Source of the DNA: Bowmanella denitrificans
GTDB taxonomy: Bacteria > Pseudomonadota > Gammaproteobacteria > Enterobacterales > Alteromonadaceae
Direction: 5' to 3'
Assembly: GCF_002887595.1 (NCBI RefSeq)
Contig: NZ_PEBU01000008.1
Span: 62,001 to 126,000 of the forward strand
Length of the DNA: 64,000 bases
Below, piece by piece: positions 1-8,892 of this stretch; within the stretch, counting starts at the first letter, position 1; each line of letters starts with the position of its first letter. Made by a program: the position numbers and the translations under genes. The notes beneath the pieces are model-generated. The model did not search any database, was not told the origin of the DNA, and was given only the letters and a program-made list of their open reading frames with translations.

Positions 1-1427
1 CTGGCACTCAGCTTGTCTTTAATATACTGCTGCCAATTGCTGGCATGCGCCTTGGAATGCATCCAGATCCCCACCCACAGCAAAATAGCTGTAGCAAGCA
101 ATGCTGTCATACCTTCGGTGAGCTCCCGGCTGGCGCCGGATATATTAAACAGATAGCTGGCCACCGCCCAGGTCGCCAGACCACAGACCAATGCGGCAAT
201 CCAACCGCTGTGTACATATTTCAAACTGGAGGTAGCACCAGAGCGCTTTAAAAATGCAAAGATTGCCGCCAGTACCAATATGGCTTCAAGGCCTTCACGT
301 AACAAAATGATTAAAGAGGCGACAAAGCTCAGCAATGGTGACAACCCACCTTCATCCAACAGAATCTGCGCCTGATCCAAAGCGGATTGGGCCCGGTTAT
401 AGCGGCTTTGCAACTCGTCCACGCTTAATCTGTCACGCAAGCCGTCACGGTAGGCAAACATAGCCAGCTCAATATCCTTACGCAGGGCCTTATCCAGGTT
501 ATCCAGACTGGCTTCCACCAATTCAAAGCCTTCCAGGTATGCACCGATGGAAAGCTGATAGGCCTGCTCGAAATCCCCTGCTTCAACGGCCTGCCAGGAC
601 TGAGCCAGCGTTTGTTTGGCAAATACCAGCGGTGCCGGTTTGTCAGACTCGATGACATCCGGATGGGCACGTAACTGTACAAACTGCTCGACATTCTGCC
701 CTTGCGCTTGAACTTGCACTGGAGTCAGGGTAGCCAGTTGGTCCAGGTTAAAGGGTGATGTCACTTTGCCCTGCGGCCGTTCGGTTACGTATCCGGCCAC
801 AAAAGCCGCCAATGACCAGCGCTGACTTTCAGACAGGTTGGCATAACTTGCCATTCCCGTTCCCTCAACGCCTAGGGTAATAGTGTTGTATAAACCAAAC
901 AGGGTCAGTTCGTTCATACGTTCGGTATCGTGAAAATTCGCCGGTGCAGGTTCCATACCGGCTCCGGCAATACCGTCGCCTAACCCCGTTGCACCGTGGC
1001 AGGCAGAACACATCTGCTGATACAGATTGGCTACCGACAGAGGTTCAGGTGTGCCTCTGGGTGCAAGTTTAATGTCATAGGCCTTAGTCACGGCTTCGCT
1101 CAGCTTAGCGGTCATGGCCTTAATTTCCTGACCTGGACGCCTTTCATCAATCAGGCGCTTCAGGGTGCGGCTGTCTTCTAACAGCTGTGGGCTTTGCACC
1201 GTGGCCGGTAAATTTTGCAGGATCTGCTCCACCGCTTCGGCAAACTCAACCTGCTCCACATATTCGCCTTGATCCACTATCTGACCATCGGCCACTGTCA
1301 TGGGATAGTCCACACCGACATAGGAAAGCAAATGCAGGATCCGCTCGGGACCAGGCCCTGACGCTTGTGCCAGGTGGGCCGTCAGACCAAAAAACAGCAG
1401 GGTCAGGGCCCAGTTAAACCTCTTCAT
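1..1427 (-). CDS. Cytochrome c / FTR1 family iron permease (3' end outside window)
   Basis: Inner-membrane iron permease of the FTR1/EfeU family fused to an N-terminal periplasmic c-type cytochrome domain. The frame is open from the ATG at 1427 to the left edge, about 475 codons, so the C-terminus is missing. Visible in order are a signal peptide (MKRFNWALTLLFFG...AQA), a helical periplasmic region, a heme-binding CSACH motif near residue 138, and the start of the membrane domain with REGLEA near residue 376, the signature thought to bind iron in FTR1 proteins. FTR1 permeases usually import iron together with oxidation of Fe(II), and a fused cytochrome could take the electrons; that is family knowledge plus inference. 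A weak Fur-like box lies just upstream. Confidence 0.9.
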   Translation of the reverse strand, partial: MKRFNWALTLLFFGLTAHLAQASGPGPERILHLLSYVGVDYPMTVADGQIVDQGEYVEQVEFAEAVEQILQNLPATVQSPQLLEDSRTLKRLIDERRPGQEIKAMTAKLSEAVTKAYDIKLAPRGTPEPLSVANLYQQMCSACHGATGLGDGIAGAGMEPAPANFHDTERMNELTLFGLYNTITLGVEGTGMASYANLSESQRWSLAAFVAGYVTERPQGKVTSPFNLDQLATLTPVQVQAQGQNVEQFVQLRAHPDVIESDKPAPLVFAKQTLAQSWQAVEAGDFEQAYQLSIGAYLEGFELVEASLDNLDKALRKDIELAMFAYRDGLRDRLSVDELQSRYNRAQSALDQAQILLDEGGLSPLLSFVASLIILLREGLEAILVLAAIFAFLKRSGATSSLKYVHSGWIAALVCGLATWAVASYLFNISGASRELTEGMTALLATAILLWVGIWMHSKAHASNWQQYIKDKLSA

Positions 1428-1443
1428 TTATTGCACCATCTAC

Positions 1444-1458
1444 TAATAACTATTCTTG
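1444..1458 (-). promoter_or_regulatory. fur box: Weak Fur-box-like site upstream of the FTR1 permease
   Basis: TAATAACTATTCTTG is an imperfect 7-1-7 match to the Fur pattern TGATAATNATTATCA, about 10 of 14 defined positions, 17 nt before the permease start codon. The position suits iron repression of an iron importer, but the match is much poorer than the boxes at 11237, 14726 and 14917. Confidence 0.35.
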
Positions 1459-1475
1459 TTTATTATTTCATCCCG

Positions 1476-1557
1476 CCTGCTTGAGAACAACTCTCGATTG
1501 CATATGAAACTCTGTTGTTGGTCGCATTGCAAAGTTACCAACTAACAAACAAGCAGG
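1476..1557. repeat. Nested inverted repeats in a divergent intergenic region
   Basis: An outer 8-nt inverted repeat (CCTGCTTG at 1476-1483, CAAGCAGG at 1550-1557) encloses an inner 6-nt one (GTTGGT at 1517-1522, ACCAAC at 1537-1542). They lie between the divergently transcribed permease and acyltransferase-like genes. They could form a two-level hairpin in the 5' UTR of the plus-strand gene or be operator half-sites; I cannot tell which. Confidence 0.4.
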
Positions 1558-1629
1558 TAATGCATGTTAATTTGTTGCACAGAGGTTAAGAATTCAGTAG
1601 TTTCTGGGCATCTAATCTTACAGGGATCT

Positions 1630-2808
1630 ATGATGTCCACCTTAGCTTCAGGAAGAATTCTTTCCATCGACCTGTTCCGCGGCCTGACCATTCTGGTCAT
1701 GGTATTTGTGAATGAGCTGGCAGGTATTAGCGATATTCCCAGCTGGATGAAACATGTGGCGGCCGATGCCGATACCATGACCTTTGTCGATCTGGTGTTT
1801 CCGGCCTTTTTGTTTATCGTCGGTATGTCTATTCCTTTTGCGGTACAGGCCAGACTCAATAAAGGCGACAACGCATGGGGTGTATTCCGTCATGGCTTGG
1901 TACGTGCCTTTGGCCTGATTGTGATTGGTTTTTATATGGTCAACAGTATTGGTGGCTATGACGAATCCGCCATGCCAATTAGTATTCATTTGTGGACCTT
2001 TTGCATGTACCTGTCGGTATTGCTGGTCTGGTGCAGCCTGCCCAAGGGTTGGAGTCACCGTCAACAGTGGCTGGTGAGGGCCGTCGGAATCGCCGGTCTG
2101 ATAGCGCTATGGTGGCTGTTTCAAGGCCCCCAAAATAGTGGAATGACGCCACAATGGTGGGGAATACTAGGGTTAATCGGCTGGGCATATTTGTTTGCGC
2201 TGATAGCCTATTTGTTAGTGGGACAGCGACCGTTGCTGCTTAGCTTGATAGCCCTTGGCTTTATCGCGCTGTTCGCCCTGTTTCAGCCATTTGAGGGGCA
2301 GTCAGGCTTGCTGGGCTGGTTCGCTCAGGAAAACCGTAACCACACCCATACTGCCATGGTGCTGGCCGGTACACTGATGTCATTACTGTGCTTCCATGCC
2401 GACTATCCTAAACGCCAAATGAATCTGGGTATTTATATTGTGGTCAGCGCCGCGCTGGCCTATATCAGTTGCCAGCTTTGGCCAATTTCAAAGATCTGGG
2501 CCACCCCAAGCTGGGCACTACTGAGTGTATTTTTCTGTAGTCTGCTGTTTGCGCTGTTTTATCAGTTGATTGAGGTAAAGAGGCACACCGCCATGGTCAA
2601 AGCATTTGAACCTGCGGCCAATAACCCACTGCTGATTTATATTCTGCCTTATATAATTGCCGCCGGCCTTGGCAGCCTGGGGTTGACCCTGCGCCCGGAA
2701 TTTCTGTCATCCGGAATACCAGGTATGTTGTGGAGCCTGCTGTTTGCCCTGGCGATGATGGTATTAGTGACCCTGCTTAACCGTATCGGCATTCGATTAA
2801 AACTTTAG
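1630..2808 (+). CDS. DUF5009/YeiB-like multi-pass membrane protein (HGSNAT-type acyltransferase family)
   Basis: About 392 residues with roughly ten hydrophobic segments. The N-terminus has the family hallmark RILSIDLFRGLTI, followed by FVDLVFPAFLFIVGMSIPFA. These features match bacterial DUF5009/DUF1624 proteins related to the catalytic domain of heparan-alpha-glucosaminide N-acetyltransferase. Relatives move an acetyl group across a membrane onto a sugar; the bacterial substrate here is unknown. The start is set at 1630, or the adjacent ATG at 1633, because AGGG at 1622 is a fitting ribosome site and the hydrophobic N-terminus begins there. An in-frame ATG at 1564 would add 22 residues unlike the family. 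The gene stands alone and converges on the histidine kinase gene downstream. Confidence 0.8.
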   Translation: MMSTLASGRILSIDLFRGLTILVMVFVNELAGISDIPSWMKHVAADADTMTFVDLVFPAFLFIVGMSIPFAVQARLNKGDNAWGVFRHGLVRAFGLIVIGFYMVNSIGGYDESAMPISIHLWTFCMYLSVLLVWCSLPKGWSHRQQWLVRAVGIAGLIALWWLFQGPQNSGMTPQWWGILGLIGWAYLFALIAYLLVGQRPLLLSLIALGFIALFALFQPFEGQSGLLGWFAQENRNHTHTAMVLAGTLMSLLCFHADYPKRQMNLGIYIVVSAALAYISCQLWPISKIWATPSWALLSVFFCSLLFALFYQLIEVKRHTAMVKAFEPAANNPLLIYILPYIIAAGLGSLGLTLRPEFLSSGIPGMLWSLLFALAMMVLVTLLNRIGIRLKL

Positions 2809-2836
2809 GGTCGGTGACCAGGGTATCGACAAATAC

Positions 2837-2880
2837 TCTCGCAGAGGCCCGCACTAAACGCTGCGGCGCGCTCTGCGAGA
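2837..2880. terminator. Bidirectional terminator-like hairpin
   Basis: TCTCGCAGAG (2837-2846) and CTCTGCGAGA (2871-2880) form a perfect 10-bp stem with a 24-nt loop between two convergent genes. On the plus strand ACTTTTAT follows. The long loop is atypical for an intrinsic terminator, but the convergent position supports the role. Confidence 0.55.
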
Positions 2881-2884
2881 ACTT

Positions 2885-4183
2885 TTATCTGGGTAAGTAA
2901 AGACTGACTTTCAGGCCGCCTTCCACGCGATTGGCCAGGCTGATACGGCCATCATGGGCCTCAATAATTTCCCGGCACAAGGCCAGACCCAGCCCGGTAC
3001 CCTCACTCTTGGTGGAATAAAAAGGTAGCAACGCCTGCGTTAACACCGTGTCACTCATACCACTGCCGCCATCACTGACTTCAATCACCAGACTATTTTC
3101 CAACTGGCGTATGCTCAGGCTGATATCGGCAGGCGAGGAACCGGATTCAGTGGCGTTCTTCAGCAGATTAATCAGTACCTGTTGCAACTGTGCCGGGTCA
3201 AAATAGCCCGGCTCCTGTGGCAAATCGCCCACTAATCGGAAGGGCCACTGGCTGGCCAGCGCCTGAATAAAAGTCGGCCATTCCACCCGCACTCGATTCG
3301 GTTGCGGCAATTTGGCAAATTTGGCATAGCCAAGAATAAAGCTGGTTAGATGGCTGGCACGTTCGCCGATAGTGTCAAATACCATGGCCAGGCGAGCTTC
3401 CTGATGCTGTTCGGCCAACAACTTGCCCGAATGTACCATGGACGAAATTGGTGCCAGGGAGTTATTCAGCTCATGACTGATAACCCGAATGACCTTTTTC
3501 CAAATCTGCACTTCCTGACGGCTTAATTCGCGGGTAAGTTGCTTGAACAGCAATAGCTTATGCTGGTTGCCATTCATCAAAAAGTTGCCATGAGACAAAT
3601 GCCAGGTTTGCTGGCTGCTGTCATCCTCACTGTCTCCCAGGCTAAACAGCCCGTCCCGACCAGAATCCACCGCATCTTGCATGGCTTGTGGCTGGTTTTT
3701 GAGCAAATCTCCCAGACTCATGCCTTCAATCCGGTTACCAGCAGTGAGCAATTCTCTGGCACTGGCATTGGCGAAAATAACTCTGTCGCTGTTATCCAGT
3801 AACAACACCGCCAACGGCGAGCTTTGCAGAACTTTGTCGAGCATCAGCTCACGCTGATAAATCCACTGTTTTTCCTGTCTGAGCCGGTTTGATGTCTCAT
3901 TGTACAAGCTTGCCAGCTGGCTGATTTCATCTTTGCCCTCCACTGCCAGGCTGACACCAAACTCATTATCGCGGAAATTCAACAGGCCGGTTTCCAGCGC
4001 GGTCAGGCGCCTTGCCACCCCATCGAACAGATAATGACAAAGACAGATGGCCAGCAGCAGGGCAAACAATGTGACCAATATCAACTTACTCAGGGGCACT
4101 TCCAGCGTTACCGCATAAACACCAGCACTGGCCAGAATCGCCACCAGCGCACTTAAAATAAGTTGGAACTTCAGTTTGAACAT
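2885..4183 (-). CDS. Membrane sensor histidine kinase paired with a sigma-54 regulator
   Basis: 432-residue inner-membrane histidine kinase. In order: two transmembrane segments (about residues 5-25 and 34-52) with almost no periplasmic loop, a HAMP-like linker, a PAS-like domain (about 110-200), the phosphorylated H-box ISHELNNSLAPI (about residue 236), and an ATPase domain with N-box NLLKNATES, G1 DGGSGMSD and G2 GTGLGLALC. The HELNNSLAPI form is typical of NtrY/NtrB-like kinases that partner NtrC-family regulators. Its ATG overlaps the stop codon of the regulator gene by one base (TAATG), so translation is probably coupled. With so little periplasmic sequence it may sense membrane stress or the adjacent transporter. 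It is the last gene of the operon starting near 10146. Confidence 0.9.
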   Translation of the reverse strand: MFKLKFQLILSALVAILASAGVYAVTLEVPLSKLILVTLFALLLAICLCHYLFDGVARRLTALETGLLNFRDNEFGVSLAVEGKDEISQLASLYNETSNRLRQEKQWIYQRELMLDKVLQSSPLAVLLLDNSDRVIFANASARELLTAGNRIEGMSLGDLLKNQPQAMQDAVDSGRDGLFSLGDSEDDSSQQTWHLSHGNFLMNGNQHKLLLFKQLTRELSRQEVQIWKKVIRVISHELNNSLAPISSMVHSGKLLAEQHQEARLAMVFDTIGERASHLTSFILGYAKFAKLPQPNRVRVEWPTFIQALASQWPFRLVGDLPQEPGYFDPAQLQQVLINLLKNATESGSSPADISLSIRQLENSLVIEVSDGGSGMSDTVLTQALLPFYSTKSEGTGLGLALCREIIEAHDGRISLANRVEGGLKVSLYLPR

Positions 4184-5511
4184 TAAATCAGCCCGTACTT
4201 TTCCAGGCGCCGGTATAACGCCTGGCGACTCATGCCAAGTTCACGCGCCACTTTAGCAACCACGCCCTGATGTTTATCCATGGCCTGTTGAATTTCTTCC
4301 GGTCCCGGTTCGGCGCTGGTTTGCGGCGCGGGTTGCGACCCACGATCCTGCAAAGCAAAATGTTCCGCTTCCAGTATGCCCTCGGGAAACAGCACGCTGA
4401 CTCTTTTGCAGGCGTTCTCCAGTTCCCGCACATTGCCTGGCCAGGAATAGGCTAATAAAGCACGCTCAGCAGACAGTGACCACTCACGACCAGGTAAAAA
4501 GTGTTGAATCAGGGGCAGAATATCATCCTTACGCTGCCCTAAGGGTGGCAGGCTAAGCTCCACCACATTCAGGCGATAATACAAGTCTTCGCGAAAGCGC
4601 CCGGCCTGGATATCTTGCTGCAAATCGGCATTGGTAGCAGATATGACCCGCACCTTTACTTTTTGGGTGGCGGTGGATCCCAGTCGCTCAAACTCACCGG
4701 TTTGTAAAACCCTAAGCAGCTTGATTTGGCCGGATAACGGCAGGTTGCCTATTTCATCCAAAAACAAGGTGCCACCGTCAGCAGCTTCAAAGCGCCCAAC
4801 CCGTCTGGCATTATTACCAGTGTAAGCACCCGCTTCGGCGCCAAACAGCTCGGCTTCTATCAGCTCTTTGGGTAACGCACCGGCATTAACCTTAATAAAG
4901 GGCTTGTCTTTTAGCGGCGAATTGGCCTGAATAATACCGGCAATGCGGTCCTTTCCTGCGCCATTAGGGCCGGTAATCAATACCGATACATCCGATTTTG
5001 CCAGCTGCAGCGCCATATCCACCAGCCGCTGCATAGCATGGCTGCCATACACCAGACCACATAAATTGTTCTTGTTCAGCTCTGCCTGCTGCTGACTCTG
5101 AATCTGCCGAAAGCGCTGGTTTTCCTCCAGGGCACTGCCTAGCTGCAGTAAATTGGCAATGCTGGTTAGCAGCTTAGCGTCATCCCAGGGCTTGGCCAGA
5201 TAATCGGCTGCACCATCCTTCACCAGCGACACCGCCGCTTCGAGCTCTGTCCAGGCTGTGATCAGAATTATCGGCAGGTTAGGATTGATCTCTCTAAGCT
5301 GGTAAAAAAGCGCTTTTCCCTCCTCGCCCGAGGTGGTATCAGCTGTGAAGTTCATATCCTGGATCACCAGGGCGATGCGCTGGTACATCACTGCTTTTAC
5401 CGCTTCAGCCGGGCCTGATGCCAGCACGGGTTGGTAACCATGAATCTCCAGCAACAAGCTCAGGGCATTCAATACCGCCTGGTTGTCATCCACTATCAGG
5501 ATTTTTTCCAT
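4183..5511 (-). CDS. NtrC-family sigma-54-dependent response regulator
   Basis: 442 residues: receiver domain (1-125; acidic pocket VDDNQ, phospho-acceptor Asp in VIQDMNF, Lys in YLAKPWDD), AAA+ sigma-54 activation domain (about 150-380; Walker A GPNGAGKD, Walker B TLFLDEIG) and a C-terminal Fis-type helix-turn-helix (ARELGMSRQALYRRLEKYG). The sigma-54 contact loop reads GAYTGN instead of the canonical GAFTGA. Phe-to-Tyr is common and tolerated, but the final Ala-to-Asn is unusual. The protein should activate a -24/-12 promoter from upstream palindromes. The best candidates in view are the two TGTCC palindromes and the promoter at 10284-10404, upstream of its own operon, which points to autoregulation. 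A gap of about 100 nt with hairpins separates it from the permease gene before it. Confidence 0.92.
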   Translation of the reverse strand: MEKILIVDDNQAVLNALSLLLEIHGYQPVLASGPAEAVKAVMYQRIALVIQDMNFTADTTSGEEGKALFYQLREINPNLPIILITAWTELEAAVSLVKDGAADYLAKPWDDAKLLTSIANLLQLGSALEENQRFRQIQSQQQAELNKNNLCGLVYGSHAMQRLVDMALQLAKSDVSVLITGPNGAGKDRIAGIIQANSPLKDKPFIKVNAGALPKELIEAELFGAEAGAYTGNNARRVGRFEAADGGTLFLDEIGNLPLSGQIKLLRVLQTGEFERLGSTATQKVKVRVISATNADLQQDIQAGRFREDLYYRLNVVELSLPPLGQRKDDILPLIQHFLPGREWSLSAERALLAYSWPGNVRELENACKRVSVLFPEGILEAEHFALQDRGSQPAPQTSAEPGPEEIQQAMDKHQGVVAKVARELGMSRQALYRRLEKYGLI

Positions 5512-5533
5512 CTATTATCGTCTTTTTGTGTGG

Positions 5534-5599
5534 GTCGGGCTTTAGCCCGACACCATTTACTTCAGTAAAATGTGGTTAATAAGCCTGTTGCTTATTAAC
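5534..5599 (-). repeat. Row of intercistronic hairpins between permease and regulator genes
   Basis: The 103-nt gap between 5511 and 5615 contains a GTCGGGC/GCCCGAC stem with TTTA loop (5534-5551), a weak TTTACT/AGTAAA stem (about 5556-5569), and a perfect 10-bp stem GTTAATAAGC/GCTTATTAAC with a CTGTT loop (5575-5599). None has a clear U-tract on the operon strand. They may adjust transporter versus regulator expression by partial termination, processing or mRNA protection. Confidence 0.6.
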
Positions 5600-5614
5600 A
5601 CCAAGCACGATGTC

Positions 5615-6820
5615 TCATACATTACGGGTGGCAATACTGGGCGCAATCTGTGCTGCGCGCAGGGCTGGCCAGTAAACAGCTAACATGCCCATCAGGTAGA
5701 TACCGCACAAGCTGTACAAAATAAACCAGTTGTCCAGACGCGGCAGCGAGTAGTGGCGCATCAACACATCACTCATGGCCAGTGCCAGAATACTGCCTAG
5801 TATCATACCGCTAATGCTGACCAGACTGTTTTCCAGCAGAAAGTAGCGCAAGATGTCAGATTTCTTTGCTCCCAGGGCACGGCGGGTACCTATCTGACGA
5901 GTACGACGCCCCACATTAAACAAGGCCAGGCCACTAATCCCAAGGGCTGTCACCAACAACAGCACACAAATCAGCACCAACAACATATTGCTCATCAATT
6001 TATCCTGACTGTTATAGGTCGCCAGTAGTTCGTCCACCCCTTTTATATTACTGACCACCCGCTCAGACTCTGAAGCCAATAGCACAGACGCGACCTGTTG
6101 CATCACTTCGTCACGGCGTCCGGCTTCGGTTCTAACCAGCACGCGCTTAAACGCCACCCCTTCAACCTGCGGAATCAGCACCACATTGTCGGGTTTTTCA
6201 TCCTTTAGCCACGGGCCTTTCATGGGAGCGACTATGCCAATGATTTTCAAAGGGATATCACCTAGATACATGGTTTGCCCCAGGCCATCCCCGGCAGGAA
6301 ATAAACCATCGATAAACTGACGGGTGACCAGAGCCACAGCGGCATTTTTATCATAATACTGGGAATACACGACATCGGCCGCAGTAAAATTCCGTCCTTC
6401 TTCCAGTTTTACCCCCAGAGTATTGAGCAAATGCTCATCGGCCATAAAAAACGCCGCACGCTCGCTTTGACTTTGCTGAGGTGAGGGCTTTAAGTTAAAG
6501 CTGGTAGAATCACCACTACCAGACAAGGGCACCTGGTTTATTACCACCGCGTCCGCCACCCCGGGAATGTTACGTAGCAGGGTTTCATCCACTTCCTGTT
6601 GCTGGCGAATATCCACTTGTTTGCCGAAAGTGTAGAGATTGAACCTGAACAGGTTCTGGTCCTGTAAACCGGTTTCCTGATGCAGATAAGTCAGCCTGTC
6701 ATTGATAATAAATGCGGCATTACTGACGATAGCCAGGGTGACGGCCACTTGCATAATCAATAGTAGTGCACCGGTTTTACCACGCATCAGTGCGTTGAAG
6801 ATGGGTCTTAATTCAGACAT
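5615..6820 (-). CDS. ABC transporter permease, FtsX/MacB type (second of two)
   Basis: 401 residues with MacB-type topology: one N-terminal membrane segment (about 17-38), a large periplasmic domain (about 40-280) and three C-terminal segments. The permease motif GRRTRQIGTRRALGAKKSDIL lies just before the third segment. Such permeases are mechanotransmission subunits that drive export of peptides, lipoproteins or drugs from the periplasmic side. The start has a good ribosome site (AGGAG seven bases before the ATG). It lies 10 nt after its sister permease gene; two unlike permeases with one ATPase suggest a heterodimer. The substrate is unknown. Confidence 0.88.
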   Translation of the reverse strand: MSELRPIFNALMRGKTGALLLIMQVAVTLAIVSNAAFIINDRLTYLHQETGLQDQNLFRFNLYTFGKQVDIRQQQEVDETLLRNIPGVADAVVINQVPLSGSGDSTSFNLKPSPQQSQSERAAFFMADEHLLNTLGVKLEEGRNFTAADVVYSQYYDKNAAVALVTRQFIDGLFPAGDGLGQTMYLGDIPLKIIGIVAPMKGPWLKDEKPDNVVLIPQVEGVAFKRVLVRTEAGRRDEVMQQVASVLLASESERVVSNIKGVDELLATYNSQDKLMSNMLLVLICVLLLVTALGISGLALFNVGRRTRQIGTRRALGAKKSDILRYFLLENSLVSISGMILGSILALAMSDVLMRHYSLPRLDNWFILYSLCGIYLMGMLAVYWPALRAAQIAPSIATRNV

Positions 6821-6830
6821 GGGCTAACTC

Positions 6831-8144
6831 CTATTGGGTTTTCAGGTACAGGGCTGGTGTGGTACGACAGACCTTCCAGGCCGGATAACAACCGGCCAGC
6901 AAACAGGCCAGGATAGAAATAGTGGGCGCAGCCAGCCACATGGTCAGATCCATCTGTGCTACTTGCTCATAGCGGCTGAAGCCGCTTCGCAGCAAATGCA
7001 GTCCCAACTGGGCGATGGCCAGGCCCAGCACACCGCCGGCCAGTCCCAACATGCCGACTTCCACCAAGTGCTGCATAAACACCTGGGTTTTGCTGGCCCC
7101 CAATGCGCGACGTACGCCAATTTCCGGGGCACGCTTGAGGAATTTGGCCAACAGCAAACTCAGGATATTAGCCAGGCACACCGCCAGAAACATAAAACTC
7201 AACCCCACCAAGACCTTGTTGTCATCGCTGACCACTTCGCGATAATCCAACCACTGACTAATGTATTTAATGTCCCCTTGTGCATCGTCACGGTTAAAAC
7301 GTCCCAGTTGTTGCTGCTGTTTGATATAACCAGCCAGGTAATCTCGATAATCCTGCTGCATCTGCTTATCTGTCAGTTCCACCCGGTACTGCAACCACAC
7401 CACTTCTGAATTCAACTTATCCTGGTAGGTTTTCTGCTCTTCATATTTCCAGCCGTTGTTGTTGCCCCAGCTCTTTAGTTCCTCGATGGGCAGCAGGGAA
7501 AAGGGAATAAACAACTGTTCATTATTACCCCAGGCACCATTATTCAGGTCATATATTTGTGGTTCCAGTTTCCAGTCAGCCAGAATGCCGACAACACGGT
7601 AGGCAACAGAGTCCAGCACAATGTCTTTCCCCACGTTATTGCCGCCACCAAACAGTTTGCGGTTCATTTCGGCACCAATCACGGCCACGGTCTCACCTTG
7701 CAAATCAATGCGTTTATCCCAGGGGCCGCCGTGCGCAAATGGCACTTCAAACATGGCAAAGAAATCGCTGTCTGCGGCACGCGCCACTTCCATAAAAGGA
7801 GCAATATTGGCGTTGTCGGGTTTTACCCCAAAACCGGTTTTCAGCATGGCAGTCTGGCGAAACGGCACCGGGCTTTGGCGCAAGTTCATGGCATCCTGAT
7901 AGGTCAATTGGTGCGGCAGGTTATCGACTGTCCACCAGCTGGCGTCCTGATCCATAGTGCGAAGCTGTACAGCAAAAATCTGCTCATCTTTGTGCTGCAT
8001 CGGGTTGACCGACATCATGTGATAAACAGACAAACTGGTCATGGTAATACCGATACCGATGGCAATGGCCAGCAGCATCAGCAAACTGACGATGGGTGTG
8101 CGCTTTAAGCTGCGCCAGGCAAGGTCAATATAATGAATAAACAT
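6831..8144 (-). CDS. ABC transporter permease, FtsX/MacB type (first of two)
   Basis: About 437 residues. MFIHYIDLAWRSLKRTPIVS leads into an N-terminal membrane segment, then a long periplasmic domain and three C-terminal membrane segments. The conserved block APEIGVRRALGASKTQVF matches its sister permease. The start is placed at 8144 because CAGGAG precedes this ATG; the open frame continues upstream to 8288, but only inside the ATPase gene. It starts 1 nt after the ATPase stop codon, so translational coupling is likely. With the sister permease and the ATPase it should form a MacB-like, non-classical ABC pump. Confidence 0.88.
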   Translation of the reverse strand: MFIHYIDLAWRSLKRTPIVSLLMLLAIAIGIGITMTSLSVYHMMSVNPMQHKDEQIFAVQLRTMDQDASWWTVDNLPHQLTYQDAMNLRQSPVPFRQTAMLKTGFGVKPDNANIAPFMEVARAADSDFFAMFEVPFAHGGPWDKRIDLQGETVAVIGAEMNRKLFGGGNNVGKDIVLDSVAYRVVGILADWKLEPQIYDLNNGAWGNNEQLFIPFSLLPIEELKSWGNNNGWKYEEQKTYQDKLNSEVVWLQYRVELTDKQMQQDYRDYLAGYIKQQQQLGRFNRDDAQGDIKYISQWLDYREVVSDDNKVLVGLSFMFLAVCLANILSLLLAKFLKRAPEIGVRRALGASKTQVFMQHLVEVGMLGLAGGVLGLAIAQLGLHLLRSGFSRYEQVAQMDLTMWLAAPTISILACLLAGCYPAWKVCRTTPALYLKTQ

Positions 8145-8145
8145 C

Positions 8146-8859
8146 TCAGGCTCCTGCCGTGGCGCGTTGTTGTTCAGCCCCACCCTGATAAAGCTTAAAG
8201 TCGCAGATCTGACCGTCCACAACCTGAATATTACGCTGGGCACGGCGGGCCAGCTCCGGGTCGTGAGTGACCATAATGATGGTGGCACCGTCTTTATTGA
8301 TGCTTTCCAGCAGCTCCATCACCTGGCGGGCCATCAGGCTGTCCAGATTACCGGTAGGTTCATCCGCCAGCAGAAAACGTGGCTCACCGGCCAGCGCCCG
8401 GGCAATGGCCACCCGTTGTTGCTGACCACCAGAAAGCTGCGCCGGCACATGCTTGGCGCGCGCCCCCAAACCAACCTGCTCCAGGCAGCGCTCAATGCGG
8501 CGCTTACGCTCAGCCGTTTTAATGCCGCGATAACGCAGCGGCACTTCCACATTTTCGTACAGATTCAGATCAGGGATCAGGTTAAAGCCCTGAAAGATAA
8601 AACCGATTTTCTGGTTTCTGAGCTCAGCGCGGCCGTTATCCGTTAACTTGCCGACATTGATACCATCAAGCTCATAAGTGCCACCAGTGTATGTTTCCAG
8701 CATACCGGCAATATTTAAAAAAGTGGTTTTGCCTGAGCCAGACGGACCGGTGACGGCAATAAATTCACCTTCATTCACCTGCAGATTAAAATCCCTAAGT
8801 GCATGGGTTTGTACCATTTCACTGCGATACACTTTGCTGATATTGGTCATGTTAAGCAT
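8146..8859 (-). CDS. ABC transporter ATP-binding protein (LolD/MacB-like)
   Basis: 237-residue cytoplasmic ATPase. Walker A is GPSGSGKTTF (about residue 39), the signature is LSGGQQQRVAIARAL (about 143), Walker B is FLLADEPTGNLDS, and the switch His is in MVTHDPELA. The N-terminal NISKVYRSEMVQTHALRDFN is typical of the LolD/MacB/FtsE group. It powers the two permeases encoded directly downstream and is linked to the adaptor gene upstream, giving an MFP-ATPase-permease-permease exporter like other tripartite pumps. No outer-membrane channel gene is present, so a TolC-like protein from elsewhere is probably used. Confidence 0.93.
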   Translation of the reverse strand: MLNMTNISKVYRSEMVQTHALRDFNLQVNEGEFIAVTGPSGSGKTTFLNIAGMLETYTGGTYELDGINVGKLTDNGRAELRNQKIGFIFQGFNLIPDLNLYENVEVPLRYRGIKTAERKRRIERCLEQVGLGARAKHVPAQLSGGQQQRVAIARALAGEPRFLLADEPTGNLDSLMARQVMELLESINKDGATIIMVTHDPELARRAQRNIQVVDGQICDFKLYQGGAEQQRATAGA

Positions 8860-8892
8860 GTTCTTTTCCTTTTCGTTATTCTGGGATGCCGC

